A stretch of 64,000 nt of DNA from NCBI RefSeq assembly GCF_030537745.1, contig NZ_JAUNVI010000004.1, forward strand, positions 1 to 64,000, given 5' to 3'. The stretch comes from Ornithinimicrobium sp. (lineage in GTDB: Bacteria > Actinomycetota > Actinomycetes > Actinomycetales > Dermatophilaceae). Below, piece by piece: positions 24,989 through 35,207 of this stretch (positions are counted from its first letter, which is position 1; each line of letters starts with the position of its first letter). Position numbers and translations under genes: made by a program. The notes beneath the pieces are model-generated. The model did not search any database, was not told the origin of the DNA, and worked only from the letters and a program-made list of their open reading frames with translations.

Positions 24989-26248
24989 TCAGGAGAGGCC
25001 GTCGGGGCCCAACGAGGTGAACACGCTGCCCGCCAGCACCTTGGCCGCGATCGTCACCGCCGCGTCGTCGACGACGAGATCACCCTGGTGCAGCTCGTAG
25101 GTCGGACCCCCCGGGGTCCGAGTGCCCAGCCGACCCATCGCGCCGGGCACCTGGGTGAGGTACCAGCCGAGGTCCTCACCCCCCATGGACTGCTTGGTGG
25201 GCACGACCGCGCTCGCTCCTAGCATCGTCATCACGGCCTTCGACATCGCCACGACCGAGGCGTTGTCGTTGTCGACCGGAGGCACACCCTTGATGTAGCG
25301 CACGGTCGCCTGCACGCCGTAGGGCGCCACGACGGCCTGCACCACCTCTTCGATGAGGGCCCCGGTGGTGTCCCACGTCTCCGAGTCGAGCATCCGCAGC
25401 GTCCCGATGCACTCACCGTGCGTGGGGATGATGTTGGGTGCCGAGCCGGCCCGGACCACACCCCATACCAGGGCGGTCCCCGAACGAGGGTCGAGGCGAC
25501 GGGAGAGCACGGCCGGCACCTCGGTGACCACCTTACCGAGGGCATAGGTGAGGTCCTGGGTCAGGTGCGGCCGCGAGGTGTGCCCGCCCCGGCCGGTCAA
25601 CGTGACGTGCACCGAGTCCGAGGCTGCGGTGATCGCGCCCACGCGCAGCCCGATCGTGCCGACATCGATCGAGGGGTCGCAGTGCAGGGCCAGCAGCCGG
25701 TCGACGCCGTGCATCCCCCCTTGGTCCATCACCGCGTGCGCGCCGCCCGGGATCGTCTCCTCAGCGGGCTGGAAGATCAGCCGCACCCCGATTCCGCGGG
25801 AGATGAGCTCATCTTCCAGTGTCTTGAGGACCAGGCCTGCCCCGAGGACGCCGATGGTGTGGATGTCGTGTCCGCAGGCGTGGGTCACCCCCGGGGTGCG
25901 GGAGGCAAACGGCAGGCCGGTGACCTCCTCCAGCGGGAGGGCGTCCAGGTCGCTGCGCAGCGCGATCCGGATCCGAGGCTCGGGTGCGCCTAGATCGACG
26001 ATCGCTCCGGACCCGGGCAGGGTCGACACCTGCAGGCCGGCCTCGCCGAGCACGTCGGAGATCAAGGACGTGGTGCGCAACTCATGCCAGGACAGCTCCG
26101 GGTGGGCGTGCAGGTCGTGTCGCAACGCGATGAGGTCGTGCGCGCGGGCGTCCACCTCCTGCGCAACGCGGTGGAGCAGGCTCGGCCCGGTTGGGGAGAT
26201 CGGGGCACGCGCCGCAGGCTTGAGCTGGCCGGGGGTCTCGGTGGTCAC
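24989..26248 (-). CDS. M20-family amidohydrolase
   Basis: 419 residues. The dimetal motifs are HDLHAHPELSWHE at the N-terminus, THACGHD in the middle, EETIPGG with the catalytic Glu, and HTSRPHLTQD in the lid domain. This is the amidohydrolase branch (IAA-amino-acid hydrolase, hippurate hydrolase, AbgB-like), not the peptidase T or ArgE branch. The natural substrate cannot be read from sequence. It starts at GTG, 48 nt after the mutase gene on the same strand, with a hairpin between. Confidence 0.88.
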   Translation of the reverse strand: MTTETPGQLKPAARAPISPTGPSLLHRVAQEVDARAHDLIALRHDLHAHPELSWHELRTTSLISDVLGEAGLQVSTLPGSGAIVDLGAPEPRIRIALRSDLDALPLEEVTGLPFASRTPGVTHACGHDIHTIGVLGAGLVLKTLEDELISRGIGVRLIFQPAEETIPGGAHAVMDQGGMHGVDRLLALHCDPSIDVGTIGLRVGAITAASDSVHVTLTGRGGHTSRPHLTQDLTYALGKVVTEVPAVLSRRLDPRSGTALVWGVVRAGSAPNIIPTHGECIGTLRMLDSETWDTTGALIEEVVQAVVAPYGVQATVRYIKGVPPVDNDNASVVAMSKAVMTMLGASAVVPTKQSMGGEDLGWYLTQVPGAMGRLGTRTPGGPTYELHQGDLVVDDAAVTIAAKVLAGSVFTSLGPDGLS

Positions 26249-26273
26249 GTCACATCACTGGTATCAGGGCGGG

Positions 26274-26297
26274 AGGGGATTACTTGAGAGTACCCCT
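26274..26297 (-). terminator. Short hairpin after the mutase gene
   Basis: AGGGG pairs with CCCCT, then TACT with AGTA around TGAG, with a 2-nt bulge, at the mutase stop codon. There is no T-run. It is a weak terminator candidate between mcmA and the M20 gene. Confidence 0.35.
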
Positions 26298-27880
26298 TAG
26301 AAAGTCTCCCTCGGCACGTACTTGCCCCATACCTCCCGCAGCGCGTCAGCCACCTCACCACCGGTCGCCCGGGCCGCCAGCGCGTCCTTGATGGGGTAAA
26401 GGACGTTGTCGGAGCCCAAGGCCGCGACCCGCACCTCGTCCAGATGGCGCTGCACGGAGCCATCGTCGCGCTCGGCGCGCAGCCGCTCCAGCCGCTCCGT
26501 CTGCGCCTGCTCGAGAGCGGGGTCGACGCGGAGCGGCTCATAGTGCTCCTCGTCGTCGATCGTGTATGCGTTCTGGCCGACGATGACGCGCTCGCCGGAG
26601 TCGATCTGCAGCGCGTTCTCGTAGGCGGACTGCTCGATCTCCCCCTTCTGGAAGCCCTGCTCGATGGCGGCCACCGCTCCCCCGCGGTCATCGACCGCCT
26701 GGATCAGTGCCAGCACCGCTTCCTCGAGGTCGTCGGTCATCGACTCCACGACATACGAACCGGCGAACGGGTCGACGGTCTTGGTGACGTCGGTCTCGTA
26801 GGCGAGGACCTGCTGGGTCCGCAGCGCCAGTCGGGCCGCCTTGGCCGACGGCAACGCGAGGGCTTCGTCGAAGGAGTTGGTATGCAGTGACTGCGTCCCT
26901 CCGAGCACTGCGCCCAGCCCTTGCAACGCCACCCGGACCAGGTTGATCTCCGGCTGCTGGGCGGTCAGCTGCACACCCGCGGTCTGGGTGTGGAAGCGCA
27001 GCATCATCGACTTGGGATTCTGCGCGCCGAACTCCTCCTTCATGATCCGCGCCCAGATCCGACGTGCCGCACGGAACTTGGCGACCTCCTCCAGCAGCGT
27101 CGTGCGGGCCACGAAGAAGAAGGACAGTCGCGGGGCGAAGTCGTCCACCTGCAGACCCGCGTCGATCGCCGCCTGGACGTAGGCCTTGGCGTTGGACAGG
27201 GTGAACGCGATCTCCTGCACGGGCGTGGCACCGGCCTCGGCCATGTGGTAGCCAGAGATGGAGATGGTGTTCCACCGCGGGATCTCGGCCTGGCAGTAGG
27301 CGAAGATGTTGGAGATCAGCCGCAGCGACTCCGCCGGCGGGTAGATGTAGGTGCCCCGGGCGATGTACTCCTTGAGCACGTCGTTCTGGATGGTGCCGGT
27401 GAGCTTGGTGGCGGGGATGCCGTTGCCCTCGGCGACCAGCTGATACATGAGCAGGAGCACCGCGGCGGGGGCATTGATCGTCATCGAGGTGGAGACCTCG
27501 TCCAGCGGGAGTCCGTCGAAGAGCAGCCGCATGTCCTCGACCGAGTCGATCGCCACGCCGACCTTGCCGACCTCACCGCTGGCCAGCGTGTGATCGGAGT
27601 CGTAACCCATCTGGGTCGGCAGGTCGAAGGCGACGGACAGGCCCCCGGTGCCGTTGGCCACCAGCTCGCGGTAGCGGGCGTTGGACTCCGCGGCGGTGCC
27701 GAAGCCGGCGTACTGGCGCATCGTCCAGGGCCGCCCCGTGTACATCGTCGGGTAGGGCCCGCGGGTGAAGGGGAAGGATCCCGGCTCCCCCAATGCGGTG
27801 GCCGGCTCAAAGCCGGACTGATCCTGCGGCCCGTAAACCGACTTGATGGGCAGCCCCGACTCGGTCGTCACCTCTGACAT
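26297..27880 (-). CDS. Methylmalonyl-CoA mutase, catalytic (large) chain without B12 domain
   Basis: 527 residues, covering only the TIM-barrel acyl-CoA mutase domain; the usual C-terminal B12 domain is absent. Key substrate residues follow methylmalonyl-CoA mutase, not isobutyryl-CoA mutase: Tyr57 in RQYAGF (Phe in IcmF) and Arg175 in ARGTYIY (Gln in IcmF). Other landmarks are [25 protein letters not shown] and [12 protein letters not shown]. The missing B12 domain is probably the separate protein at 42395-42817. ATG is 7 nt after TAGGCT (27893-27888), so it is leaderless. Confidence 0.88.
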   Translation of the reverse strand: MSEVTTESGLPIKSVYGPQDQSGFEPATALGEPGSFPFTRGPYPTMYTGRPWTMRQYAGFGTAAESNARYRELVANGTGGLSVAFDLPTQMGYDSDHTLASGEVGKVGVAIDSVEDMRLLFDGLPLDEVSTSMTINAPAAVLLLMYQLVAEGNGIPATKLTGTIQNDVLKEYIARGTYIYPPAESLRLISNIFAYCQAEIPRWNTISISGYHMAEAGATPVQEIAFTLSNAKAYVQAAIDAGLQVDDFAPRLSFFFVARTTLLEEVAKFRAARRIWARIMKEEFGAQNPKSMMLRFHTQTAGVQLTAQQPEINLVRVALQGLGAVLGGTQSLHTNSFDEALALPSAKAARLALRTQQVLAYETDVTKTVDPFAGSYVVESMTDDLEEAVLALIQAVDDRGGAVAAIEQGFQKGEIEQSAYENALQIDSGERVIVGQNAYTIDDEEHYEPLRVDPALEQAQTERLERLRAERDDGSVQRHLDEVRVAALGSDNVLYPIKDALAARATGGEVADALREVWGKYVPRETF

Positions 27881-27887
27881 GTCTCCC

Positions 27888-27893
27888 AGCCTA
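27888..27893 (-). promoter_or_regulatory. -10 hexamer of the mutase large chain (leaderless)
   Basis: TAGGCT on the minus strand, 7 nt before ATG 27880. Confidence 0.55.
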
Positions 27894-27919
27894 CTGGTGG
27901 GCCGGCGAGCGCTCCGACA

Positions 27920-29008
27920 TCAGGCGGTGGCCTCGACCGCATCGGCCACCAGAGTCGGGCCCGCGTAGATCAAGCCGGAGTAAAGCTGGACGAGGCTGGC
28001 GCCGGCATCGACGAGGGCCCGCGCGTCCGCGCCCGTCATGACGCCGCCGACGCCTACCACGGGCAGGGTCGTCCGGTTCGCGACGTAGGCGACGACCTCC
28101 CGGGCCCGTTGGGTGAGCGGGGCACCGCTGAGGCCGCCCGCCTCGGACTCCGCCCGCGTGCGCTCCGAGGGTGCGACCGACTCACGGGACAGGGTCGTGT
28201 TCGTCGCGATGACACCACCGACCCCTGCCTCGAGCGCGACCTCGAGGGCCTCCTCGAGCGCGGGATCGCTCAGGTCCGGAGCGAGCTTGACCAGGACGGG
28301 GACCTGCCCCGCGGCACGGACCACCGCAGAGAGCAGCTCGCGCAGCGGTCCGGCGTCCTGCAGCGAACGCAGACCTGGGGTGTTGGGGCTGGAGACGTTG
28401 ACCGCGAGATAGTCGGCCAGCCCTGCCAGCGCGGTCACCGACTCCAGGTAGTCCGCCACCGCCTCCTCGACGGGGGTCGCCTTGTTCTTACCGATGCTCA
28501 CGCCGACCGGGATCCGGACCAGACCTGCCTCCCGCGCGTCTCGCAGCCGGTGAGCCAAGGCATGCACGCCCCGGTTGTTGAAGCCCATCCTGTTGATCAC
28601 GGCGTGGGAGTGTGGCAGCCGCACGAGCCTGGGTCGCGGATTGCCGGGCTGCGACCGCGGGGTGACGGTGCCGAGCTCGACGTGCCCGAAACCCAACGAC
28701 CCCCAGGTCGCGACGCCGCGACCGTCCTTGTCCATGCCCGCGGCCAGCCCTATCCGGTGCGGGAAGCTCAGTCCAAGCAGCTCGATCGGCCCACTCATCG
28801 CGGCGTGCGCCGGCCCCACGGCATACCCCGCGAGCACGGTGAGCGCTCGCAGCGGCGCGGTGCGCCCGAGCAGGTCCGCCGCCACGACCGTGCCGTGGTG
28901 CGCCGTCTCGGCGTCAAGTCGCCACAGGAGCGGCTTGCCCAACTGGGTGTATGCGGTGGCTCCCGCGTCGCGGGCCAGTCGCCTGATGGGGAGGGCTCGG
29001 GACGCCAT
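27920..29008 (-). CDS. pyrD: Dihydroorotate dehydrogenase (quinone), class 2
   Basis: 362 residues from ATG 29008, fixed by TAGGGT (29021-29016) 7 nt upstream; the longer upstream reading overlaps manC antisense and is not real. FMN-enzyme motifs are [49 protein letters not shown] and GVGGV. The N-terminal helical extension (about 1-60) marks the membrane-associated, quinone-dependent class 2 enzyme. It performs the fourth step of pyrimidine synthesis. It is divergent from manC. Confidence 0.95.
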   Translation of the reverse strand: MASRALPIRRLARDAGATAYTQLGKPLLWRLDAETAHHGTVVAADLLGRTAPLRALTVLAGYAVGPAHAAMSGPIELLGLSFPHRIGLAAGMDKDGRGVATWGSLGFGHVELGTVTPRSQPGNPRPRLVRLPHSHAVINRMGFNNRGVHALAHRLRDAREAGLVRIPVGVSIGKNKATPVEEAVADYLESVTALAGLADYLAVNVSSPNTPGLRSLQDAGPLRELLSAVVRAAGQVPVLVKLAPDLSDPALEEALEVALEAGVGGVIATNTTLSRESVAPSERTRAESEAGGLSGAPLTQRAREVVAYVANRTTLPVVGVGGVMTGADARALVDAGASLVQLYSGLIYAGPTLVADAVEATA

Positions 29009-29015
29009 GGCGACC

Positions 29016-29043
29016 ACCCTACGGCTCGGCGCGTGCCTAGACT
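29016..29043. promoter_or_regulatory. Divergent leaderless promoters of pyrD and manC
   Basis: TAGGGT on the minus strand (29021-29016) is 7 nt before the pyrD ATG. TAGACT on the plus strand (29038-29043) is 7 nt before the manC ATG. Only 42 nt separate the two starts. Confidence 0.6.
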
Positions 29044-29050
29044 TGCCGAC

Positions 29051-30163
29051 ATGCCTACTCCCGAGCCGGTCGAGGATGACGTCGCCGACTTCACTGCCGT
29101 CATCCCGGCCGGGGGGATGGGGACGCGACTGTGGCCACTCAGCCGGGCCTCCTCCCCCAAGTTCCTGCAGGACCTGACCGGGACTGGCCAATCCTTGCTC
29201 CAGGCGACGAGCGAGCGGCTGGCCACGCTCGTGGGAGATCGGATCATCGTCGTGACGGGTGCGCGGCACGAAGACTCCGTGCGAAGGCAGTTGCCCCAGC
29301 TGAGCGCCGACAACTTCCTGGTCGAGCCGGCGCCACGGGACTCCATGCCCGCGATCGGGCTGGCCGCCGCCGTGCTCGAGCGACGTGACCCGGAGGCGGT
29401 GCTGGGCTCCTTCGCCGCCGACCACCTCATCAGTGACCTGGACGTCTTCGGCGACTGCGTGCGACAGGCCGTCGTCGCGGCGAGGCAGGGCTCGCTGGTG
29501 ACGCTCGGCATCACCCCGACCTATCCCTCCACCGCGTTCGGCTATATCAAGGTCGGCGACCCCCGGCGCGTGCCCGGGGCCCCGGGCCTGCGCCATGTCG
29601 ACGCCTTCGTGGAGAAGCCGGACGCAGCACGCGCCACCACCTACCTCGACTCCGGGCAGTACTTGTGGAACGCCGGGATGTTCATCGTGAAGGCGACCGT
29701 GCTCCTTGATCTCCTCGCCACCCAGCACCCGAAGATGGTGCAGGTGCTCCGCGCGATCGCTGCCGCGCCCGAGCGCCTCTCCGAGCTGTGGGGGTCACTG
29801 GCCAAGATCTCCATCGACCATGCCGTCGCCGAGCCCGCGGCAGCCGCGGGCTTCCTCGTCGTGGTGCCGGCGTCCTTCGCCTGGGACGACGTCGGCGACT
29901 TCGCCTCCCTCAGCACGATCCTGTCCGAGTCCGCCGAACAACCGGGGCTGCGCATCCTCGGCGACCCCGCCCTCGTCGTCAACCGGGGCGCCACCGGCGT
30001 GGTCGCCGCAGGAAGCGGGCGGACCGTGGTCACGCTCGGGGTCCGCGACATCGTGGTGATCGACACCCCCGACGCCCTGCTCGTGACCACCCGTGAGCAC
30101 TGCCAGGACGTCAAGCAGGTCGTGGAGACGCTGCAGAGCGTCGGGCGGGAGGACCTGACCTGA
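29051..30163 (+). CDS. manC: Mannose-1-phosphate guanylyltransferase
   Basis: 370 residues. The nucleotidyltransferase signature [18 protein letters not shown] is near the N-terminus, with FVEKPD and LWNAGMFI further on and a left-handed beta-helix-like C-terminal part. There is no fused isomerase domain. It makes GDP-mannose, and a GT4 glycosyltransferase follows 137 nt downstream, suggesting supply of GDP-mannose for mannolipid or glycan synthesis. ATG is 7 nt after TAGACT. Confidence 0.93.
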   Translation: MPTPEPVEDDVADFTAVIPAGGMGTRLWPLSRASSPKFLQDLTGTGQSLLQATSERLATLVGDRIIVVTGARHEDSVRRQLPQLSADNFLVEPAPRDSMPAIGLAAAVLERRDPEAVLGSFAADHLISDLDVFGDCVRQAVVAARQGSLVTLGITPTYPSTAFGYIKVGDPRRVPGAPGLRHVDAFVEKPDAARATTYLDSGQYLWNAGMFIVKATVLLDLLATQHPKMVQVLRAIAAAPERLSELWGSLAKISIDHAVAEPAAAAGFLVVVPASFAWDDVGDFASLSTILSESAEQPGLRILGDPALVVNRGATGVVAAGSGRTVVTLGVRDIVVIDTPDALLVTTREHCQDVKQVVETLQSVGREDLT

Positions 30164-30300
30164 GTCGTCATACCCCAGACCTCCTTGGCCCCACCCGCCG
30201 TCTGCGGGACGGTCTTGGCCATCCGCTCCTCACCCGACGTTCAGTCGATCACTCCCCTGCGATCACCGGCCCGTCCGCTGCCGTGGAGAGACTCGAGCAT

Positions 30301-31461
30301 GTGCGGGTCGTCATCGTCACCGAGTCATTCCTCCCGGCGCTCAATGGCGTCACGACCAGCGTCTGCAAGGTGCTGGAATGCCTGCGAGACCTTGGTCACG
30401 ACGCGCTCGTGATCGCGCCGGGCACCAGCCCGTGGAGCCCCACGATGACGCCGGAGCACTACGCCGGCTACCCCGTGCACAGCGTGACCAGCGTCCCGGT
30501 CCGACAGTTCCGGGTCGGGCTGCCCTCCTATGAGATCGAGACGGTGCTGCACCGGTTCCGCCCTGACGTCATGCACGTCGCTTCGCCGTTCGTGCTCGGG
30601 GTGCGCGGACTGACGGCGGCGAGGGCGCTCGCGATCCCATCCGTGGCGATCTATCAGACCGATATGCCTTCCTACATCAAGCAGCACATGGGCCCGGCCG
30701 GCGACCTGACGGCCCGCGCGGCCTGGCGCTGGATCCGGCGGATCCACCAGCAGGCCGACCTGACGCTGGCGCCGTCCCAGGCAGCCCTGGCAGATCTGGC
30801 CGCTCACGACGTGCCTCGGATCGGGCTATGGGGACGCGGCGTGGACTCCGACCTCTTCACCCCCGACCGACGCGCCGACCCGGAGACTCGCGCCCTGCGC
30901 GCGCGGCTTGCACCCAACGGCGAGACGCTGCTCGGGTATGTCGGACGGTTGGCTCCGGAGAAGGAGCTGCACCGGCTCTCCGAACTGGCCAGGATGCCGG
31001 GGACGCGCCTGGTGTTGGTGGGTGAGGGGCCGAGTCGGGAAATGCTCGAGGCACAGTTGCCGGGCGCCGCCTTCTTGGGGCGGCGCGAGGGACTGCAGCT
31101 CGCACAGGCCTATGGGGTGTTCGACCTTTTCGTGCACACCGGGACCCGCGAGACGTTCGGTCAGACCTTGCAGGAAGCGGCCGCGGCTGGTCTGCCGGTC
31201 GTCGCGCCCGCGCGTGGAGGTCCGCTCGACATCGTGGCGGTGAATATCACCGGGGACCTCTTCGACCCGGACGTGCCCGGCGACCTGGCGGCCACGGTGC
31301 GTCCACTGGCGGCCACCACGGAAGCAGCGGCCCAGCGCCGTCACGCGATGGGGCTCGCCGGTCGGGAGAGGGTCAAGGCCCGGTCATGGCCCGCCCTGGT
31401 CGATCAGCTCATCGACCATTACTCGATGGCGATCGCGGCCTTCTCCGAGTCGGTGGCCTGA
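30301..31461 (+). CDS. GT4 glycosyltransferase, probably GDP-mannose-dependent mannosyltransferase
   Basis: 386 residues from GTG 30301 (family members begin VRVVIVTESFLP); GGAGAG lies about 10 nt upstream. GTG 30283 would add six residues. The GT-B fold is visible: N-terminal FLPALNGVTTSV, the donor-side LGYVGRLAPEKEL, and the EX7E region ETFGQTLQEAAAAGLPVVAP. It resembles MgtA/PimC-type alpha-mannosyltransferases acting in the cytoplasmic leaflet. The acceptor is unknown. Confidence 0.85.
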   Translation: MRVVIVTESFLPALNGVTTSVCKVLECLRDLGHDALVIAPGTSPWSPTMTPEHYAGYPVHSVTSVPVRQFRVGLPSYEIETVLHRFRPDVMHVASPFVLGVRGLTAARALAIPSVAIYQTDMPSYIKQHMGPAGDLTARAAWRWIRRIHQQADLTLAPSQAALADLAAHDVPRIGLWGRGVDSDLFTPDRRADPETRALRARLAPNGETLLGYVGRLAPEKELHRLSELARMPGTRLVLVGEGPSREMLEAQLPGAAFLGRREGLQLAQAYGVFDLFVHTGTRETFGQTLQEAAAAGLPVVAPARGGPLDIVAVNITGDLFDPDVPGDLAATVRPLAATTEAAAQRRHAMGLAGRERVKARSWPALVDQLIDHYSMAIAAFSESVA

Positions 31462-31494
31462 GAGCGGGTCCATCAGGCCCCGACTGCACGGCCC

Positions 31495-32034
31495 TCACGC
31501 CTGGAGCACAAACTCCTCGACAACCTGCCACACGCCGTCGCCGCCGTGCAGGTAGAGCCGGAAGCTGGTTGCCGGGAACCGGCAGGTGAAGGCCGCGAGG
31601 TCGGAAAACGCCCCATCCAGCATGGCCGCCGGCTCGTCATGCAGCAGCGTCACGTGGGGGTGGTAGGGAAAGAGCAGATCACGGTGGACCGGTCCGTTGC
31701 GGATCGCCTGCTCTAACCGTTCGCAGCTGCTCACCCCCTGGGCGAGCTGGATGAAGACCACGTCAGAAAGGGGCCGAAAGGTCCCCGTGCCGCGCAACTG
31801 CACGGTAAACGCGCTGTGGCCGGCCGCGACCGAGGCCAGGTGCCGGCGCAAAGGACACACCTGCTCGGGCTCCACTGGCGTGGGCGGTAGCAAAGTGATG
31901 TGGGTGGGGATGTTGCGGGCCCGCTCCTCCCCATAACCCATCCGCGTCTTGTGCAGAAAGCTCCCCCACGGCTCGGGGACCGGGATCGCCACCCCGACCA
32001 CCGGGGTGGCGCGAGAGGGAGCGGCGAAAGTCAC
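31495..32034 (-). CDS. 2H phosphoesterase, 2'-5' RNA ligase-like
   Basis: 179 residues. Two HxT motifs define the family: HIT at 45-47 and HVT at 127-129, each in a THITLLP or HVTLLH setting. The family includes the ThpR RNA 2',3'-cyclic phosphodiesterase; true substrates in actinobacteria are not established. GTG lies 7 nt after TAGGCT (32047-32042). It is convergent with the GT4 gene. Confidence 0.85.
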   Translation of the reverse strand: MTFAAPSRATPVVGVAIPVPEPWGSFLHKTRMGYGEERARNIPTHITLLPPTPVEPEQVCPLRRHLASVAAGHSAFTVQLRGTGTFRPLSDVVFIQLAQGVSSCERLEQAIRNGPVHRDLLFPYHPHVTLLHDEPAAMLDGAFSDLAAFTCRFPATSFRLYLHGGDGVWQVVEEFVLQA

Positions 32035-32041
32035 GCGGGCC

Positions 32042-32047
32042 AGCCTA
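32042..32047 (-). promoter_or_regulatory. -10 hexamer of the 2H phosphoesterase gene (leaderless)
   Basis: TAGGCT on the minus strand, 7 nt before GTG 32034. Confidence 0.55.
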
Positions 32048-32113
32048 CCTGTGCCATCGCTGCGGTGGCCTCCCTTGGGCGGGGAGCGGCTACCCCACCC
32101 AGAAAGGAGTCAC

Positions 32114-32151
32114 AGATCGGGCCTCGCCACATGTGCGGCAAGGCCCGATCT
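32114..32151 (-). terminator. Hairpin terminator of the LysM gene
   Basis: AGATCGGGCCT pairs with AGGCCCGATCT (11 bp); after one mismatch GCC pairs with GGC around an 8-nt loop. It begins 15 nt after the LysM stop codon. Confidence 0.7.
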
Positions 32152-32165
32152 GGTCAAGCAAGGAT

Positions 32166-32741
32166 CTAGTTGTGCGGGATCTTGAAAACCTGGCCGGGGT
32201 AGATCAGGTCCGGGTTGTCCAGGTTGTTCAGCTTGGCCATCTCACGCCAGTCCACCCCGTGGCGGGCGGCGATGCCGGAGAGGGTGTCCCCGGAGACCAC
32301 CGTCACGGTGCGGTGCTCGTCGGCCTTTTTCGCTGCGGCCTCCTTCTTGGCGGCGGCTTCCTTCTTCTCCGGGGCTTCCTTCTTCTCCGCAGCCTCGCGC
32401 TCGGCCTTGGCGGTCTTCTCGGCGGCGTCCTCCTGGGCCTTCGCCTTCTTCTCCGCAGCCTCGGCGTCTGCCTTTACGGCGTCCTCCTTGGCCTTGGCGG
32501 CATCCTCGACGGTGGTGCTATCGGACGGGTCCGCAGCCTTGCGCGCGGCCTCTTCCGCCTTACGCGCAGCTTCGTCGGCGCGCTGCTGCGCGTCGGCAGC
32601 GACCTTGTCCGCCTTCTCGCGAGCCTGCGTGGCAGCGGTCGCAGCGTCGGACTTGGCCTCGGCAGCATCCTTGGCGGCCTTGGTGGCGCGCTCCTTGTCG
32701 GATGTGGTGAGCGCATCCTTGACCTTGTCAAAGAAACCCAT
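32166..32741 (-). CDS. LysM protein with a long charged coiled coil and no signal peptide
   Basis: 191 residues from ATG 32741, preceded by AAGGAG; an earlier in-frame ATG at 32783 lacks one. The N-terminus [15 protein letters not shown] is amphipathic, with no signal or membrane segment. Residues 15-142 are almost only Ala, Lys, Glu and Asp, predicting a long helix or coiled coil. LysM (144-188) has [16 protein letters not shown] and PGQVFKIP. With no export signal it is probably cytoplasmic, like YgaU/Kbp-type LysM proteins, though it has no BON domain. Its ligand is unknown. Confidence 0.85.
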   Translation of the reverse strand: MGFFDKVKDALTTSDKERATKAAKDAAEAKSDAATAATQAREKADKVAADAQQRADEAARKAEEAARKAADPSDSTTVEDAAKAKEDAVKADAEAAEKKAKAQEDAAEKTAKAEREAAEKKEAPEKKEAAAKKEAAAKKADEHRTVTVVSGDTLSGIAARHGVDWREMAKLNNLDNPDLIYPGQVFKIPHN

Positions 32742-32970
32742 CGGCAAATCTCCTTCTGGCCGGCGCGGACGGGGTGAGTCCACCCTCGGGTGTCCGAGCC
32801 TGGTCCTAGGAGACGTTAACCCGGCTCAGCGGTATCGGCTACTCGGCGGCCCCGCGTCCCCGAGACGAAGACGCGCCGGTGCAGTGCTAGCGTCGGACGC
32901 AGCGGCCCCTGCGTCAGTGGAACACACGCGGACCGTCCAGCCCGCACCTCCCACCGAAGGGACCCCCGTT

Positions 32971-33963
32971 GTGAACACCCCCGTCAAGGTCGCTGTCACC
33001 GGCGCGGCCGGCCAGATCGGTTACAGCCTCCTCTTCCGGATCGCCTCCGGGGCTCTCCTGGGCAAGGACACCCCCATCGAGCTGCGGCTGCTGGAGATCA
33101 CCCCCGCCCTCAAGGCCCTCGAGGGTGTGGTCATGGAACTGGACGACTGCGCCTTCCCCACGCTGGCGAACGTCCAGATCGGCGATGACCCCAACATCAT
33201 GTTCGACGGCGTCAACATCGCCCTGCTCGTCGGGGCCCGCCCCCGCGGCAAAGGCATGGAGCGCAGCGATCTGCTCGCAGCCAACGGCGCGATCTTCACC
33301 GCACAGGGGCGTGCTCTCAACGACCACGCAGCCGACGACGTCCGCATCTCCGTGACCGGCAACCCCGCCAACACCAATGCCCTCATCGCCATGAGCAACG
33401 CCCCGGACATCCCCTCCGAACGCTTCGTCGCTCTCACCCGGCTCGACCACAACAGGGCGATCGCCCAGCTTGCCGCCAAGGTCGGGGCACCAGTCAGCGA
33501 CATCTCGCACATGACGATCTGGGGCAACCACTCGGCGACGCAGTACCCCGACCTCTTCCACGCCCAGGTGCGCGGCCAGAATGCCGTCGAGGTCATCAGT
33601 GACCAGGACTGGATCGAGAACACCTTCATCCCCACCGTCGCCAAGCGTGGCGCCGCGATCATCGAAGCACGAGGTTCGTCCTCGGCAGCCTCCGCCGCGT
33701 CCGCGACCATCGACCACACCCGCGACTGGCTGACTGGCTCGCCCGAGGGCGACTGGGTCTCCATGGCGGTCAGCTCCGACGGTTCCTACGGCGTGCCCGA
33801 AGGCTTGATCAGCTCCTTCCCGGTGACGACCACCGACGGCGGCAACTGGCAGATCGTCCAGGGTCTGGAGATCGACGATTTCTCACGCGGCAAGATCGAC
33901 GCCACGGTCGCCGAGCTGGAGGACGAGCGCACGGCAGTCACCGAGCTCGGCCTGATCAGCTGA
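32971..33963 (+). CDS. mdh: Malate dehydrogenase
   Basis: 330 residues from GTG 32971, with GAAGGGA upstream. It belongs to the cytosolic-type long MDH group: NAD motif [16 protein letters not shown], substrate loop [31 protein letters not shown], and the catalytic His in [12 protein letters not shown]. It oxidises malate to oxaloacetate in the TCA cycle. It is separated from DUF3017 by a strong bidirectional hairpin. Confidence 0.96.
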   Translation: MNTPVKVAVTGAAGQIGYSLLFRIASGALLGKDTPIELRLLEITPALKALEGVVMELDDCAFPTLANVQIGDDPNIMFDGVNIALLVGARPRGKGMERSDLLAANGAIFTAQGRALNDHAADDVRISVTGNPANTNALIAMSNAPDIPSERFVALTRLDHNRAIAQLAAKVGAPVSDISHMTIWGNHSATQYPDLFHAQVRGQNAVEVISDQDWIENTFIPTVAKRGAAIIEARGSSSAASAASATIDHTRDWLTGSPEGDWVSMAVSSDGSYGVPEGLISSFPVTTTDGGNWQIVQGLEIDDFSRGKIDATVAELEDERTAVTELGLIS

Positions 33964-33974
33964 CCTAATCGACA

Positions 33975-34003
33975 ACCGCCCTCTCGATGGTCGAGAGGGC
34001 GGT
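33975..34003. terminator. Bidirectional terminator between mdh and DUF3017
   Basis: A perfect 13-bp inverted repeat, ACCGCCCTCTCGA and TCGAGAGGGCGGT around TGG, at the meeting point of two convergent genes. Confidence 0.8.
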
Positions 34004-34344
34004 CAGGCGCCCAGACGCAGACTGCTGGCCAGCACCGCGATGGCCAGTCCGAGCAGGGTCAGGGTGAGGACGTCAAAAGCCTTGCCCCTCACCCGCAGAC
34101 CGCCGGCACGCCGCTCGGGCAGCACCGCTCGAAGCAGCGCCAGCACGCCCATGGTGACACCGACGGCATAGCCGAAGAACCGCAGGTTCTCGGCCATCAA
34201 CAGAACGGTGGCCATCATGAGCCCGGCCACGCCGACCCACCAGGGACCCAGCGGTTGCCAGGGGCGCGCAGCCGCACGTTCGGCATCGGCATCGGATGCC
34301 CCAGCACGGGAGGCGCCGCCCTCACCGGACAGGGGATCGGTCAC
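34003..34344 (-). CDS. DUF3017 small membrane protein
   Basis: 113 residues from GTG 34344. A charged N-terminus of about 35 residues is followed by three hydrophobic helices (about 38-58, 60-78 and 93-110) with [20 protein letters not shown]3017 is an actinobacterial family usually encoded next to folD. Its GTG overlaps the folD stop (GTGA, 34341-34344). Function unknown. Confidence 0.85.
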   Translation of the reverse strand: MTDPLSGEGGASRAGASDADAERAAARPWQPLGPWWVGVAGLMMATVLLMAENLRFFGYAVGVTMGVLALLRAVLPERRAGGLRVRGKAFDVLTLTLLGLAIAVLASSLRLGA

Positions 34345-35207
34345 GCGCCACGGGCCGCGGACAGGCCCGCCTCCCGTTCTGCAGCCTCGACGACGTTGGC
34401 CAGGAGCATGGCGCGCGTCATGGGGCCGACGCCGCCCGGGTTGGGCGAGATCCAGCCGGCCACCTCGGCGACGTCCGGGTGGACGTCGCCAGCGATCTTG
34501 CCGTCCCGGCGCGCCACCCCGACATCGAGCACGGCGGCACCTGGCTTGACCATGTCGGGCGTGATCAGATCGGGGACACCGGCGGCCGCGATCACGACAT
34601 CGGCCCGGCGGGTAGCGGCCGCCAGGTCGCGAGTCCCGGTGTGGCACATGGTGACCGTCGCGTTCTCGCTGCGTCGGGTCAGGATCAGACCGAGCGGCCG
34701 TCCCACCGTCAGGCCGCGACCAACGACCACCACCTCCGCCCCGGCCAGCGGCACGCCATATCTGCGCAGCAGCTCGACCGCCCCTACCGGCGTGCACGGC
34801 AGCGGCGCCGGCTCCCCCATCACCAGGCACCCCAGGTTGAAGGGGTGCAGGCCGTCGACGTCCTTGCGCGGGTCGACGCGAGAGAGGATGGCGAACTCGT
34901 CCAGGCCCGTGGGTTGCTGCACCAGGTAGGCCGTGCACGCCGAGTCGGCGTTGAGGGCATCGACGAGCGCCAGCACCTCCTCGAGGGTGGCGTCAGTGGG
35001 CAGGTCGTGACGGAAACTGGTGATCCCAATCTCGGCGCAGTCCTTGTGCTTGGCACCCACATACCAGGTGCTGGCGGGGTTGTCGCCGACGAGCACAGTG
35101 GCCAGTCCGGGCACGATCCCACGCTCCGCCAGGACCGCGAGCCGCGCCCGCAGCTCGTCCTTGATCGTGGCCAGGACGACCCGTCCGTCCAGGATCGTGG
35201 CGCTCAT
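34341..35207 (-). CDS. folD: Methylenetetrahydrofolate dehydrogenase/cyclohydrolase
   Basis: 288 residues from ATG 35207. Active-site motifs are [17 protein letters not shown] (Tyr and Lys), the [13 protein letters not shown] loop, [14 protein letters not shown], and [11 protein letters not shown] for NADP. It interconverts 5,10-methylene-THF and 10-formyl-THF, the formyl donor used by PurN and PurH, both encoded within 4 kb. Its start overlaps the ACT-protein stop, and its stop overlaps DUF3017. Confidence 0.95.
   Translation of the reverse strand: MSATILDGRVVLATIKDELRARLAVLAERGIVPGLATVLVGDNPASTWYVGAKHKDCAEIGITSFRHDLPTDATLEEVLALVDALNADSACTAYLVQQPTGLDEFAILSRVDPRKDVDGLHPFNLGCLVMGEPAPLPCTPVGAVELLRRYGVPLAGAEVVVVGRGLTVGRPLGLILTRRSENATVTMCHTGTRDLAAATRRADVVIAAAGVPDLITPDMVKPGAAVLDVGVARRDGKIAGDVHPDVAEVAGWISPNPGGVGPMTRAMLLANVVEAAEREAGLSAARGA

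Noticed and set aside
32742..32970. c-di-AMP (ydaO-type) riboswitch before the LysM gene
   Set aside because: LysM genes often carry one, but none of its conserved pieces are present; only a small GGGTG/CACCC hairpin is seen.
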